From positions 1 through 56,155 of the forward strand of contig JAAYLV010000019.1 of the NCBI GenBank assembly GCA_012521755.1: a stretch of DNA of 56,155 nucleotides. Reading direction: 5' to 3'. The first letter of the stretch is position 1. Every line of letters begins with the position of its first letter. Made by a program: the position numbers and the translations under genes. The stretch comes from Bacillota bacterium. Its GTDB lineage: Bacteria > Bacillota > Limnochordia > JAAZLZ01. The notes beneath the pieces were generated by a model that saw only the letters and a program-made list of their open reading frames with translations, was not told the origin of the DNA and did not search any database. Below are positions 24,920 to 33,940 of the stretch, one piece after another.

Positions 24920-26998
24920 ATGGTGGCAAAGGCCCTAGTTATCGTCGAATCACCAGCTAAGGCAAGAACGATTACCAGATTTCTTGGCCGCGGTTTCATC
25001 GTCAAGGCCTCCATGGGCCATGTACGGGATCTGCCCCGCAGCCAATTCGGCATTGATATCAATAACGGCTTTCAACCTAAATACATTACCATCAGGGGCA
25101 AGGGGAAAATCCTGGCGGAACTGCGAAACGAGGCCAAGAAAGTTGATAAGGTCTATCTAGCCACTGACCCGGATCGAGAAGGAGAAGCTATCTCCTGGCA
25201 TCTAGCCCAGGCGTTGCAGCTAGATGAGAAGAGCAACTGCCGCATCGAGTTTAGCGAAATCACCAAGCCTGCCATCAAAAAGGCTTTGACCAAACCTCGC
25301 CCCATCAACGGCGATCTAGTCGATGCCCAGCAAGCTCGCCGGGTGCTAGACCGGGTTGTCGGCTATCAGCTGAGTCCTCTCCTGTGGAACAAGGTGAGGA
25401 AAGGACTGTCCGCCGGGCGGGTGCAGTCGGTGGCTTTGCGGCTCATCTGTGACCGGGAAGAGGAGATCAACGCCTTTGAGCCTGAAGAGTACTGGTCCAT
25501 TACGGCAAGGCTCAGACCGGAGGACAAGGAGGAGATCTTCCCGGCCAAGCTCCACCGCCAGGGCAAAGGGAAGATCGCTATCCCCAACAAGGAGGCGGCC
25601 GACAAGATCCTAGCCGATCTTGAGGGTCATGATTGGGTCGTAACCTCCGTCACCAGAAAAGAGCGTCGCCGCTATCCGGCGCCGCCCTTCACAACCAGCA
25701 GCCTGCAGCAGGAAGCGTCGAAACGGCTGCGGTTCAGCGCCCAAAAAACGATGCGAATTGCCCAACAGCTCTACGAAGGCCTCGACATCGGCCAGGGCAG
25801 CGTTGGTTTGATTACCTACTTGCGGACTGACTCCGTGCAGGTATCGGCTGAGGCCAGAGCCCAAGCACGCAAAATGATTAAGGACACTTTCGGGAGCGAC
25901 TTTGTGCCTGCTAGATCACCCCAGTACAAGAGCAAAGGGGGAGCCCAAGAGGCCCATGAAGCCATCAGGCCGACCGACGTGTATCTGCATCCCGACTCCC
26001 TCAAACCCTACTTGACGCGGGATCAACTGCGGCTCTACCGCCTTATCTGGGAGCGGTTCGTAGCCAGCCAAATGGCCCCGGCCATTGTAGATACAGTCGG
26101 CGTCGATATTCAGGTTGGGGAGTACATCTTCCGGGCAACGGGCTCGGTCATCAAATTCCCAGGCTTCATGACCCTGTACATCGAGCAGGAGGAGGAACCT
26201 TCAGAGAGCGAGGAGGGAGTCTTGCCAGATCTTCAAGAGGGAGAGAAAGTCAAGCTCCTGAAGATCATTCCGAAACAGCACTTCACCCAACCGCCGCCCC
26301 GCTACTCGGAGGCTTCACTAGTCAGGACGATGGAGGAGCTAGGGATCGGTCGACCCAGCACCTATGCCCCCACCATCGACACCCTCCAGAAGCGTGATTA
26401 CGTTTACATGGAGGACAGACGATTTCATCCAACGGAGCTAGGGAAAATAGTTGTCGCTCTGCTCAAGGAGCACTTCCCTAACATCATCGATACGGAGTTT
26501 ACTGCTCAGATGGAGCAGAAACTCGATGAAATCGAAGAAGGCAAGGAAGACTGGGTCCAGGTAGTGAAGGAGTTCTATGAACCCTTTGCCAAGCAGCTTG
26601 ATGCCGCTAAGGAGCATATGGAGGAAGTCTCCCTCCCCGATGAGGTTACCGAGGAGATTTGTGAGCTGTGCGGACAAAACATGGTGATCAAACATGGGCG
26701 CTTCGGCAAGTTCCTGGCCTGTCCAGGCTTTCCCGAGTGTAAGAACACCAAGCCCATCCTCAAGGAGATCGGCGTTGAATGCCCCGAGTGCAAGGGGCAG
26801 ATAGTGGAACGCCGGAGCAAACGGGGCCGCGTCTTTTACGGCTGCAGCAACTATCCCGAATGCCACTTTACCATGTGGAATCGGCCTACCGGACAGCGGT
26901 GCCCCGAGTGCGGCGGACTCCTGGTGGTTAAAGGCGGCAGGCGGGGTGAGGCCATCGTATGTTCCAACAAGGAATGCGACTACAAGACAAAAGGATAA
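24920..26998 (+). CDS. topA: DNA topoisomerase I
   Basis: A 692-residue type IA topoisomerase that relaxes negative supercoils. The TOPRIM domain has VIVESPAKARTI at the start and DPDREGEAISWHLA near residue 85. The catalytic Tyr is in GLITYLRTDS near residue 299. YSEASLVRTMEELGIGRPSTYA is also present. Three C-terminal four-Cys zinc fingers follow (first Cys near nt 26661, 26779 and 26901), each of the C-x2-C...C-x4-5-C type. The ATG has GGAGGTGAC just upstream. Its 3' end overlaps trmFO by 40 bases. Confidence 0.97.
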   Translation: MVAKALVIVESPAKARTITRFLGRGFIVKASMGHVRDLPRSQFGIDINNGFQPKYITIRGKGKILAELRNEAKKVDKVYLATDPDREGEAISWHLAQALQLDEKSNCRIEFSEITKPAIKKALTKPRPINGDLVDAQQARRVLDRVVGYQLSPLLWNKVRKGLSAGRVQSVALRLICDREEEINAFEPEEYWSITARLRPEDKEEIFPAKLHRQGKGKIAIPNKEAADKILADLEGHDWVVTSVTRKERRRYPAPPFTTSSLQQEASKRLRFSAQKTMRIAQQLYEGLDIGQGSVGLITYLRTDSVQVSAEARAQARKMIKDTFGSDFVPARSPQYKSKGGAQEAHEAIRPTDVYLHPDSLKPYLTRDQLRLYRLIWERFVASQMAPAIVDTVGVDIQVGEYIFRATGSVIKFPGFMTLYIEQEEEPSESEEGVLPDLQEGEKVKLLKIIPKQHFTQPPPRYSEASLVRTMEELGIGRPSTYAPTIDTLQKRDYVYMEDRRFHPTELGKIVVALLKEHFPNIIDTEFTAQMEQKLDEIEEGKEDWVQVVKEFYEPFAKQLDAAKEHMEEVSLPDEVTEEICELCGQNMVIKHGRFGKFLACPGFPECKNTKPILKEIGVECPECKGQIVERRSKRGRVFYGCSNYPECHFTMWNRPTGQRCPECGGLLVVKGGRRGEAIVCSNKECDYKTKG

Positions 26999-28305
26999 CG
27001 GTAGTGGGCGGAGGGCTGGCGGGCTGCGAGGCAGCCTGGGGGGCGGCCCGCCTGGGGGTGAACGTGGACCTTTGGGAAATGCGGCCCGTGAAGATGACTC
27101 CGGCCCACGAGACAGACAGACTAGCGGAGCTTGTCTGCTCCAATTCGCTGGGAGCAGAGCGGGTCGACAGCGCCCCAGGACTGCTCAAGGCGGAGATGGC
27201 CATGTTAGGTTCCCTGCTTTTGGAATGTGCCAGATCCTGCCAAGTTCCCGCAGGGGGAGCCCTTGCCGTCGACAGGGAAGCCTTTGCCGCGGCAGTGACG
27301 GAGCGCATCTTAGCCCACCCCTCGATCCGGATCCTCCGGGGGGAAATCGATGCTATCCCCCAAGGAATCGTCGTCATCGCCACCGGCCCCCTAACCTCGC
27401 CTCCCCTGGCCGCTGCCGTTGAAAAGCTAACAGGGGAAGAATCCCTTTATTTCTACGATGCCGCCGCCCCCATCGTCACCAGCAAATCCATCGACCTGGA
27501 AAAAGGGTTTTGGGCCTCCCGTTACGGACGGGGTCCGGCGGACTACTTCAATTGTCCCCTGACAGAGGAGGAGTACGCGCATTTCTGGGAAGAACTAGTC
27601 AACGCCCAAGTGGCCGCGGCTCACCTTCCCGGGGAGGAGACAAAGGTTTTCGAGGCCTGCATGCCCATTGAAGAGCTAGCCCGCCGGGGACCTCAGACAT
27701 TGCTCTTCGGTCCTCTAAAGCCCGTTGGCCTCATTGACCCCCGCACGGGCAAGAGGCCCTTCGCGGTAGTCCAACTCCGCCGGGAAAACAAGCTCGGAAC
27801 CTTGATGAACATGGTCGGGTTCCAAACACGGCTGCGCTGGGATGAGCAAAGGCGGGTCTTTTCCCTGATCCCAGCCCTTGCCCAGGCGGAATTCGTCCGG
27901 CTCGGAGTCATGCATCGCAATACTTTTATCCACAGTCCCAGGCTGCTGCGGCCTACTGGACAGCTGCGAAAGCTCCCCCGCGTCTTCTTCGCCGGGCAGC
28001 TAACCGGAGTGGAGGGATACATGGAATCGGCCGCTTCGGGCCTTTGGGCGGGCATCAACGCGGCCAGGCTGGCCATGGACCTTGAGCCATTGGTGCTGCC
28101 TCCCACAACCATGTTGGGGGCACTCCTGGACCATATCAGCAGCAGTCCATCGCAAGATTTCCAACCGATGAACGCCAATTACGGTTTGCTACCGCCCCTT
28201 GCTCAGAGAATTCGCAATCGGGCCCGGCGCAATCAAGCCTTATCGGAGCGGGCCCTCAACGACATGGAAGCATTCCTTAAAGAGAAGGGACTGGGACCCC
28301 AGTAG
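26959..28305 (+). CDS. trmFO: tRNA m5U54 methyltransferase TrmFO
   Basis: A 448-residue folate- and FAD-dependent enzyme that makes 5-methyluridine at position 54 of the tRNA T-loop. The FAD-binding motif VVGGGLAGCEAAW begins near residue 15. Family segments follow: WEMRP, LVCSNSLGA, LLKAEM, GGALAVDRE, and GLIDPRTGKRPFAVVQLR. The catalytic Cys is probably in the EACMPIEELA segment. C-terminal GVEGYMESAASGLWAG binds the cofactor. The ATG at 26959 has GGGGTGAGG about eight bases upstream; a second ATG at 26974 is possible. It overlaps the zinc-finger end of topA in another frame. Confidence 0.96.
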   Translation: MFQQGMRLQDKRITVVGGGLAGCEAAWGAARLGVNVDLWEMRPVKMTPAHETDRLAELVCSNSLGAERVDSAPGLLKAEMAMLGSLLLECARSCQVPAGGALAVDREAFAAAVTERILAHPSIRILRGEIDAIPQGIVVIATGPLTSPPLAAAVEKLTGEESLYFYDAAAPIVTSKSIDLEKGFWASRYGRGPADYFNCPLTEEEYAHFWEELVNAQVAAAHLPGEETKVFEACMPIEELARRGPQTLLFGPLKPVGLIDPRTGKRPFAVVQLRRENKLGTLMNMVGFQTRLRWDEQRRVFSLIPALAQAEFVRLGVMHRNTFIHSPRLLRPTGQLRKLPRVFFAGQLTGVEGYMESAASGLWAGINAARLAMDLEPLVLPPTTMLGALLDHISSSPSQDFQPMNANYGLLPPLAQRIRNRARRNQALSERALNDMEAFLKEKGLGPQ

Positions 28306-28309
28306 GCAG

Positions 28310-29197
28310 GTGAGACCAATCAGAGGTTATCTACCCGCTTTTCTCGGATACTTGCAAGGCGAGCGGGGTGCATCACCCCACACCATAGCAGCTTATGAGA
28401 GGGATCTAAACCAATTCTTCGATTTCATCGACCAGTGGTTTCCAGAGACCGACGGGATGGTCGATGTTCAGCTTTTGCGCTGGTATCTGGCCAGTCTTTG
28501 GCGCAAAGGCTTGGCCCGGGCCACCATCAGCCGCAAACTGGCAGCCCTGCGTTCTTTTTACCGTTATCTGGCCCGAATGGGGGCGGTCAGCTCCCCCGCA
28601 GCCCTGGACCTGGCTACACCGAAAAGGGACCGGCCCCTGCCCAAGTTTCTGGAAAAAGACGAAGCGGAGGCGCTGCTCAATGGGCCAAATGAGACCACGC
28701 CCCTTGGCATGCGGGATCGGGCCATCTTGGAAACCCTATACGGCGGGGGACTGCGAGTTGGGGAGCTGGTCGATCTAAACTTGACGGACCTTAACCTGGC
28801 AAGAGGCCAACTCCGGGTCATGGGCAAAGGTCGGCGGGAGCGCATCTGCCTGGTGGGAAGGCGGGCGGTCAATGCCTTGCAGCTTTATCTGACCGAAGGA
28901 AGGCCAAAGCTCAAGTCCCCCCGGTCAGGGGACGCCCTTTTTCTCAACTGCCAAGGGGGCCGGCTCACGGCCCGGGGGGTGCAAATGATTGTGAGGAAAT
29001 ACGGCGACGTGTCTCCCCATGCCTTGCGGCATTCCTTTGCCACCCACCTGTTGGAAGGGGGCGCTGATTTGCGGGCCGTCCAAGAACTGTTAGGGCATGC
29101 CAGCTTGTCGACTACCCAGATTTACACCCATGTGACTGCGGAACGGCTGCGCAGCGTCTATGAGCGTTGCCATCCGCGCGCGAAAAAGGGGGAGTGA
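28310..29197 (+). CDS. xerC: Tyrosine recombinase XerC
   Basis: A 295-residue site-specific recombinase that resolves chromosome dimers at dif. A SAM-like N-terminal domain ([20 protein letters not shown]) precedes the catalytic domain. Catalytic residues visible: R149 (GGLRVGEL), a Lys in [16 protein letters not shown] near 237, the [11 protein letters not shown] His, and nucleophile Y272 (IYTHV). GTG 28310, four bases after the trmFO stop, gives the standard length; a longer reading overlapping trmFO has no support. No ribosome binding site is obvious, so coupling is likely. Bacillus has codV at this place. Confidence 0.93.
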   Translation: MRPIRGYLPAFLGYLQGERGASPHTIAAYERDLNQFFDFIDQWFPETDGMVDVQLLRWYLASLWRKGLARATISRKLAALRSFYRYLARMGAVSSPAALDLATPKRDRPLPKFLEKDEAEALLNGPNETTPLGMRDRAILETLYGGGLRVGELVDLNLTDLNLARGQLRVMGKGRRERICLVGRRAVNALQLYLTEGRPKLKSPRSGDALFLNCQGGRLTARGVQMIVRKYGDVSPHALRHSFATHLLEGGADLRAVQELLGHASLSTTQIYTHVTAERLRSVYERCHPRAKKGE

Positions 29198-29199
29198 CT

Positions 29200-29727
29200 G
29201 TGTTTCGGGGAACGACTATCCTGGCCGTGAAAATCGACGATCGAGGGGCCATCGCCGGCGATGGCCAAGTCACCTTCGGGGAAAAAACCATCATCAAACA
29301 GTCGGCCGTCAAGGTCAGACGGCTCAAGTCCGATGTGCTGGCGGGCTTCGCGGGAGGGGCCGCGGATGCCCTCACCTTATTCGAAAAGTTCGAAGCCCGG
29401 CTGGAGCAGTTCCAGGGCAAACTGCTGCGGGCTGCCGTGGAGCTGGCGAAAGATTGGCGAACCGATAAGGCCCTGAGGCGTCTTGAGGCATTGATGATCG
29501 TCATGAACAAAGAGCATTTGCTCCTCCTCTCCGGCACGGGAGAAATCATCGAGCCCGATGACGGCCTGATCGCCATCGGTTCAGGAGGGCCATATGCTCT
29601 TGCGGCAGCGAGGGCCCTGCGGGCAAACACCCAGATGTCCCCCGCGGAAATTGCCCGGGAAGCCTTGCGCATTGCGTCTTCTATCTGTGTGTTTACAAAC
29701 GATCAGATTACCGTGGAGGAGCTCTGA
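29200..29727 (+). CDS. hslV: ATP-dependent protease peptidase subunit HslV
   Basis: A 175-residue proteasome-like peptidase that works with the HslU ATPase. The sequence starts [12 protein letters not shown]; aligned to E. coli HslV the first Thr of TTI is the usual N-terminal nucleophile, so four residues precede it. The related Bacillus CodW has a similar extended start and uses an N-terminal Ser. The rest ([47 protein letters not shown]) is canonical. GTG 29200 has AAGGGGGAG six bases upstream. Followed by hslU after 14 bases. Confidence 0.95.
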   Translation: MFRGTTILAVKIDDRGAIAGDGQVTFGEKTIIKQSAVKVRRLKSDVLAGFAGGAADALTLFEKFEARLEQFQGKLLRAAVELAKDWRTDKALRRLEALMIVMNKEHLLLLSGTGEIIEPDDGLIAIGSGGPYALAAARALRANTQMSPAEIAREALRIASSICVFTNDQITVEEL

Positions 29728-29741
29728 AAGGAGTCGACATC

Positions 29742-31136
29742 ATGTCGGAACTAACGCCCCGGGAGATCGTTGCTGAGCTGGATAAATATATCGTTGGGCA
29801 GCAGGAGGCTAAACGGGCGGTGGCTATTGCCCTGCGAACCCGCTACCGCCGATCGTTGATGCCGCCTGAACTGCGGGAAGAAGTGGTCCCGAAAAACATC
29901 TTGATGATCGGTCCCACCGGCGTGGGCAAGACGGAGATTGCCCGCCGCTTGGCCCGTCTAGTCAACGCTCCCTTCGCCAAAGTGGAGGCAACTAAGTTTA
30001 CCGAGGTCGGTTACGTCGGACGGGACGTGGAATCGATGGTTCGAGACCTGGTGGAGACAGCTATTCGCATGGCCAAAGATGCCAGAATGCAAGAGGTAGC
30101 CGACAGGGCGGAAAAGCTCGCCGAGGAGCGTCTCCTTGACATCCTCGCCCCGATGCCGAAACCAAAAAGGCCCCCTAATCCCTTTGCCGCGCTCCTGGGA
30201 ATGGGGGAGCCGGAAGAGGACGAAGGAGAGCTGGCCGAGACCCGCAGCTCCATCCAAGCCAAGCGGCGAGAACTAGCCCAGCGACTGCGCGCCGGTGAGT
30301 TGGAAAATGAAGTGATCGAGATCGAAGTGGAGGATACCACGCCCCATACTCTGCAGCTGTTCACCGGGATGGGGGTCGAGGAAATGGGAGTCAACCTGCA
30401 GGACATGTTCGGCGGCCTGTTGCCGAAGCGCAAGCGGCGGCGCCGGGTGACAGTGAGCGAAGGGAGAAAGATCCTCGCCCAGGAAGAAGCACAAAAGCTA
30501 ATTGACATGGACGAGGTGATCAGTGAGGCCATCGATCGGACAGAGCAATATGGCATCGTTTTCATTGATGAGATAGACAAGATCGCCGGTCGCGAAGGGG
30601 GCCACGGCCCGGACGTATCCCGGGAGGGCGTCCAGCGGGACATCCTCCCCATTGTTGAGGGCTCGACGGTCATGACCAAGTACGGCCCCGTCCGCACTGA
30701 CCATATCCTATTCATCGCGGCGGGGGCGTTCCATGTTTCTAAGCCGTCGGATTTGATCCCAGAGCTCCAGGGCCGCTTTCCCATCCGCGTCGAGCTGTCT
30801 AGCTTGACCATCGACGATTTCGAACGGATCCTAACGGAGCCGGAAAATGCCCTGCTGAAACAAAATACAGCCCTACTCGCGGTGGAGGGGCTGAATCTGA
30901 GATTCACGCCTGAGGCCATTCGGGCCATCTGTGAAATCGCCTACCTGGTCAATGAGCAGACGGAAAACATCGGCGCGCGGCGGCTCCATACAATCCTCGA
31001 GAAGATCCTCGAAGATGTGTCCTTTGATGCCGCGAACCTGGATGCTGCCGTCGACTACGTGATCACTAAGGAATACGTAGAGCAGCGCTTGCAGGGAATT
31101 GTCAAGGACAGGGAACTGACCAGGTACATCCTGTAA
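29742..31136 (+). CDS. hslU: ATP-dependent protease ATPase subunit HslU
   Basis: A 464-residue AAA+ unfoldase of the HslUV protease. Walker A GPTGVGKT lies at residues 57-64 and Walker B FIDEIDKI near 273. The intermediate I domain (about residues 110-240) contains the charged linker and [20 protein letters not shown]. The pore loop segment [18 protein letters not shown] and sensor regions ([25 protein letters not shown]) are present. It ends LTRYIL, the family's tail that activates HslV. AAAGGAG precedes the ATG. The downstream codY found in Bacillus is missing; flgB follows directly. Confidence 0.97.
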   Translation: MSELTPREIVAELDKYIVGQQEAKRAVAIALRTRYRRSLMPPELREEVVPKNILMIGPTGVGKTEIARRLARLVNAPFAKVEATKFTEVGYVGRDVESMVRDLVETAIRMAKDARMQEVADRAEKLAEERLLDILAPMPKPKRPPNPFAALLGMGEPEEDEGELAETRSSIQAKRRELAQRLRAGELENEVIEIEVEDTTPHTLQLFTGMGVEEMGVNLQDMFGGLLPKRKRRRRVTVSEGRKILAQEEAQKLIDMDEVISEAIDRTEQYGIVFIDEIDKIAGREGGHGPDVSREGVQRDILPIVEGSTVMTKYGPVRTDHILFIAAGAFHVSKPSDLIPELQGRFPIRVELSSLTIDDFERILTEPENALLKQNTALLAVEGLNLRFTPEAIRAICEIAYLVNEQTENIGARRLHTILEKILEDVSFDAANLDAAVDYVITKEYVEQRLQGIVKDRELTRYIL

Positions 31137-31171
31137 CTTATTCATCAATATCCAACTTTCCTTGAGAAAAA

Positions 31172-31198
31172 GCAGGAATTTGTTGGTTCGTGAAGAAA
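31172..31198 (+). promoter_or_regulatory. Candidate SigH-like promoter before flgB
   Basis: GCAGGAATT (31172-31180) fits the SigH -35 consensus exactly. GAAGAAA (31192-31198) fits the -10 except for the last base, with the same 11-base spacer as the spoVS promoter. It lies in the 150-base gap between hslU and flgB, about 90 bases from the flgB start. No SigD-type site was seen here. Confidence 0.45.
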
Positions 31199-31286
31199 GA
31201 TTTCCGGTAGACTCTGGGGAGAAAACCCTTTCCCTTAAGGCCAAGGGCCAACGGGTCGAAGATCTTACCGAGGGAGGGTGAGGGAA

Positions 31287-31676
31287 ATGGCCATGTTCAA
31301 TGCTACCGATGGTTTGCTGGTGCGGGCCATGGATTACGCCGCCGCCAGAAGCCGGGCCTTGACGGCCAATATCGCCAATGCTAATACCCCAGGGTATAAG
31401 CGGGTCGATGTTTCCTTTGCGACCCATCTAAGGGAGGCCGAACGGCTGCCTCTCGCTCGGTCTCACCAGGCCCATTTGCCAGGTCGCCGGGAGACGGCTG
31501 CGATTCAGTACGTTCAGGAAGGCGAAACGAGCATGCGCAATGACGGCAACAATGTCGACCTTGAGCGCGAAATGGCCTTCCTAGTGCAAACGTCCATGTT
31601 CTATGATGCTGTGCTTGACCAATACAATCGCCGGCTAGCCAGTCTGAGGGCTGCCATTAATGAAGGGAGGCGCTAG
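31287..31676 (+). CDS. flgB: Flagellar basal-body rod protein FlgB
   Basis: A 129-residue proximal rod protein exported by the flagellar type III system. It has the rod/hook N-terminal signature ALTANIANANTPGYKRVDV and the C-terminal coiled region. I chose ATG 31287, eight bases after GGGAGGG; an earlier GTG at 31278 overlaps the ribosome binding site. It is the first gene of a ~24.7 kb flagellar run. Its stop overlaps the flgC start. Confidence 0.95.
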   Translation: MAMFNATDGLLVRAMDYAAARSRALTANIANANTPGYKRVDVSFATHLREAERLPLARSHQAHLPGRRETAAIQYVQEGETSMRNDGNNVDLEREMAFLVQTSMFYDAVLDQYNRRLASLRAAINEGRR

Positions 31677-32074
31677 TGGTGTTTAGCGCCATCGACATTA
31701 GTGCATCGGGACTGACTGCGGAACGTCTTCGCCTCGATTCCATCAGCAGCAACATAGCTAACGCGAACACCAGCGCACCGCCGGGCCAGCAAGTTTATCG
31801 ACGGCTGGTGGCCGTTTTGGCGCCGGGGAGGGGCAAAGGACCCGTTGGGGTGCAGGTTTTGGGACTGCGGGAAGAAGATGCTCCTCCCAGGCTAGTCCAC
31901 GACCCTTACCATCCTGATGCTGATGAAGCGGGGTACGTAGCCTACGCCAACATCAATATCGTCACCGAGATGGTGGATATGATCACGGCCACTAGGGCTT
32001 ACGAAGCCAACATCACCGCAATCAACACTGCCAAGTCGATGTTCATCAAGACCTTAGAGATTGGGCGAGGTTGA
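31676..32074 (+). CDS. flgC: Flagellar basal-body rod protein FlgC
   Basis: A 132-residue proximal rod protein. The N-terminal rod motif ISASGLTAERLRLDSISSNIANANT and the C-terminal motif NINIVTEMVDMITATRAYEANITAINTAKSM are diagnostic. It is slightly shorter than the usual ~145 residues, with a compact middle. The GTG at 31676 overlaps the flgB stop; a second GTG three bases on is equally possible with AGGGAGG upstream. Confidence 0.95.
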   Translation: MVFSAIDISASGLTAERLRLDSISSNIANANTSAPPGQQVYRRLVAVLAPGRGKGPVGVQVLGLREEDAPPRLVHDPYHPDADEAGYVAYANINIVTEMVDMITATRAYEANITAINTAKSMFIKTLEIGRG

Positions 32075-32115
32075 TCCCGTTGGATTAGCCGCTCGGCCAA
32101 GGAGGTGCAGCTAAG

Positions 32116-32406
32116 GTGATCCGGATGCCAGTCGCCCTGCCATCGCCCCCGTCCCCCGGGAGCGCAACTGTTGCTCCCCAACAAGGGCAAGGTTTCGGCA
32201 AGACATTGCGGGAAGCATTGCATAAAGTCAATGAACTGCAGCTGGAAGCGGACGAGGCCGCTCGGAATGTTGCCGCGGGCAAAACCGATGAACTACATAG
32301 GGCCGTCATCGCCGCCGAAAAGGCCCACCTATCGCTTCAGTTGACTATCGCCATCCGCAACCGAGCACTAGAAGCGTACCAAGAGGTCATGCGCATGCAG
32401 GTGTAG
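32116..32406 (+). CDS. fliE: Flagellar hook-basal body protein FliE
   Basis: A 96-residue protein that joins the MS ring to the rod. The C-terminal half matches FliE: FGKTLREALHKVNELQLEADEAARNVAAGKTDELHRAVIAAEKA, then LTIAIRNRALEAYQEVMRMQV. The first 25 residues are rich in Pro and variable. GTG start with AAGGAGGTG upstream. Located between flgC and fliF, the standard order. Confidence 0.94.
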   Translation: MIRMPVALPSPPSPGSATVAPQQGQGFGKTLREALHKVNELQLEADEAARNVAAGKTDELHRAVIAAEKAHLSLQLTIAIRNRALEAYQEVMRMQV

Positions 32407-32448
32407 TCATGAAGATGATGGGCAACAGGCAAGGGTGGGGGTCTTATC

Positions 32449-33930
32449 GTGCAACCATGGCAAGCTACCATGCAGCAATTGCGTGGTCTATGGGCGAGAT
32501 TGAAATGGGGGCAGCGAGCTGCTGCTGTTGCGGTACTTATCGGTCTCATCGTCGCAATTATACTCCTGGTCAACCCCTGGACCACCTCCCGTTATGTTCC
32601 TCTTTTTACGCGGCTTCGCCCCTCTGACGCGGCTGAGGTAGTCGCGGTCCTGAAGGAACGGAACATACCCTACCGGTTGGAAGCCGATGGTACAGCTATT
32701 CTCGTGCCAGAAGACCAAGTCCACGAGACGCGGCTTGGGCTCACTAGCCAGGGGCTGCCCAGGGGCGGCGTAGTGGGGTTTGAAATCTTTCAAGAATCCC
32801 AATTGGGGGCAACGGAATTCGACCGGCGCCTTCGCTACAATTGGGCCCTGCAAGGGGAATTGACGCGGACGATCCGTGAGCTGGAGGAAGTGGAAGATGC
32901 CAGAGTCCACATCGTCCTGCCAGAACGGTCCCCTTTCTTCACTCAAGAAAAGCTGGCATCGGCTTCGGTGCTTCTGGTGCTGCGGCCGGGGGCCAGGCTG
33001 ACGGCCTCGCAAGTACGGGGCATCGCCCATTTGGTAGCCCGTAGTGTCGAAGGCTTGGCTCCAGAACAAGTCACCATCCTCGACAGCAATGGCAACATCT
33101 TGTCCGAGACCTTGGGTCCACAACAAGTCCTGCTGAACCGGATGGAGATCGAAAGGGCCTATGAGAAGGATGTAGAGATGCGCATCCAGTCCATGTTGGA
33201 GAAGGTGTTCGGCCTCGGCAACGCCATTGTCCGGGCAAGCGTCGAACTCAACTTGGACATCCAGGAAGAGAAGGCGGAGATTTTCGAGCCCAGCGTGCGG
33301 GACCGCGGCATAGTCCGCAGTGAACAACTCTACGAGGAGACGGGACAAGGAGCCCGAGCCGGGGGGCCGGCGGGAGTTGCCAGCAACGTCCCAGGCTACG
33401 CCGCGGCGGGAGAATACGCTGACAGTTTCGAGCGCAGGGAGTCCATCCGGAACTATGAGATTAACCGACGGGAGCAGCACCTCATCACGGCACCGGGACG
33501 GGTCGAACGATTATCCATCACCGTTTGGGTCAACGGGGCAGACCCGGGAGTCCTGCAAGGCATCCAGGACGCCGTCAGCTCCGCGGTAGGACTGGATCCA
33601 TCCCGGGGCGATCAGTTGATCGTGGAAAGCATGCCATTCCACCGGGAGACCCTGCCCGTTGCTGCTCCCCCGAGCCCGAAGGTGGCCAAACCACCGTGGC
33701 TCCTCATGTTAGGGGCAGCGGCGACAATCCTTTTGCTCATCATAGCTCGCAGACGACGACAACTCCAGCCAGGGGTCGATGTTACCCTGACCGAGCCGGC
33801 CATACCGGAGATTGCCGCCTCCGAGGAGGACAGGGAAAGCAGAGAGCTGCAGGATGAGATCCGCAGGATGGTCAGGGAACGGCCAGATGAAGTGGCCCAA
33901 GTACTACGCACCTGGTTGACGGAGGATTGA
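32449..33930 (+). CDS. fliF: Flagellar MS-ring protein FliF
   Basis: A 493-residue inner-membrane ring protein that starts flagellum assembly. Two membrane segments lie near residues 24-43 and 410-428 (WLLMLGAAATILLLIIA). Between them are the periplasmic ring-building motifs (RPSDAAEVVAVLKERNIPYRL, EVEDARVHIVLPE, VTILDSNGNILSE). The last ~30 residues (RRMVRERPDEVAQVLRTWL) bind FliG. The GTG start follows AAGGGTGGGGG by about seven bases. Confidence 0.96.
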   Translation: MQPWQATMQQLRGLWARLKWGQRAAAVAVLIGLIVAIILLVNPWTTSRYVPLFTRLRPSDAAEVVAVLKERNIPYRLEADGTAILVPEDQVHETRLGLTSQGLPRGGVVGFEIFQESQLGATEFDRRLRYNWALQGELTRTIRELEEVEDARVHIVLPERSPFFTQEKLASASVLLVLRPGARLTASQVRGIAHLVARSVEGLAPEQVTILDSNGNILSETLGPQQVLLNRMEIERAYEKDVEMRIQSMLEKVFGLGNAIVRASVELNLDIQEEKAEIFEPSVRDRGIVRSEQLYEETGQGARAGGPAGVASNVPGYAAAGEYADSFERRESIRNYEINRREQHLITAPGRVERLSITVWVNGADPGVLQGIQDAVSSAVGLDPSRGDQLIVESMPFHRETLPVAAPPSPKVAKPPWLLMLGAAATILLLIIARRRRQLQPGVDVTLTEPAIPEIAASEEDRESRELQDEIRRMVRERPDEVAQVLRTWLTED

Positions 33931-33940
33931 GGGGATAGTC

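Noticed and set aside
28310-29197. xerC as part of an integrated mobile element
   Set aside because: All active-site residues fit XerC, the gene is in the conserved trmFO-xerC-hslV place, and no attachment repeats or phage genes flank it.
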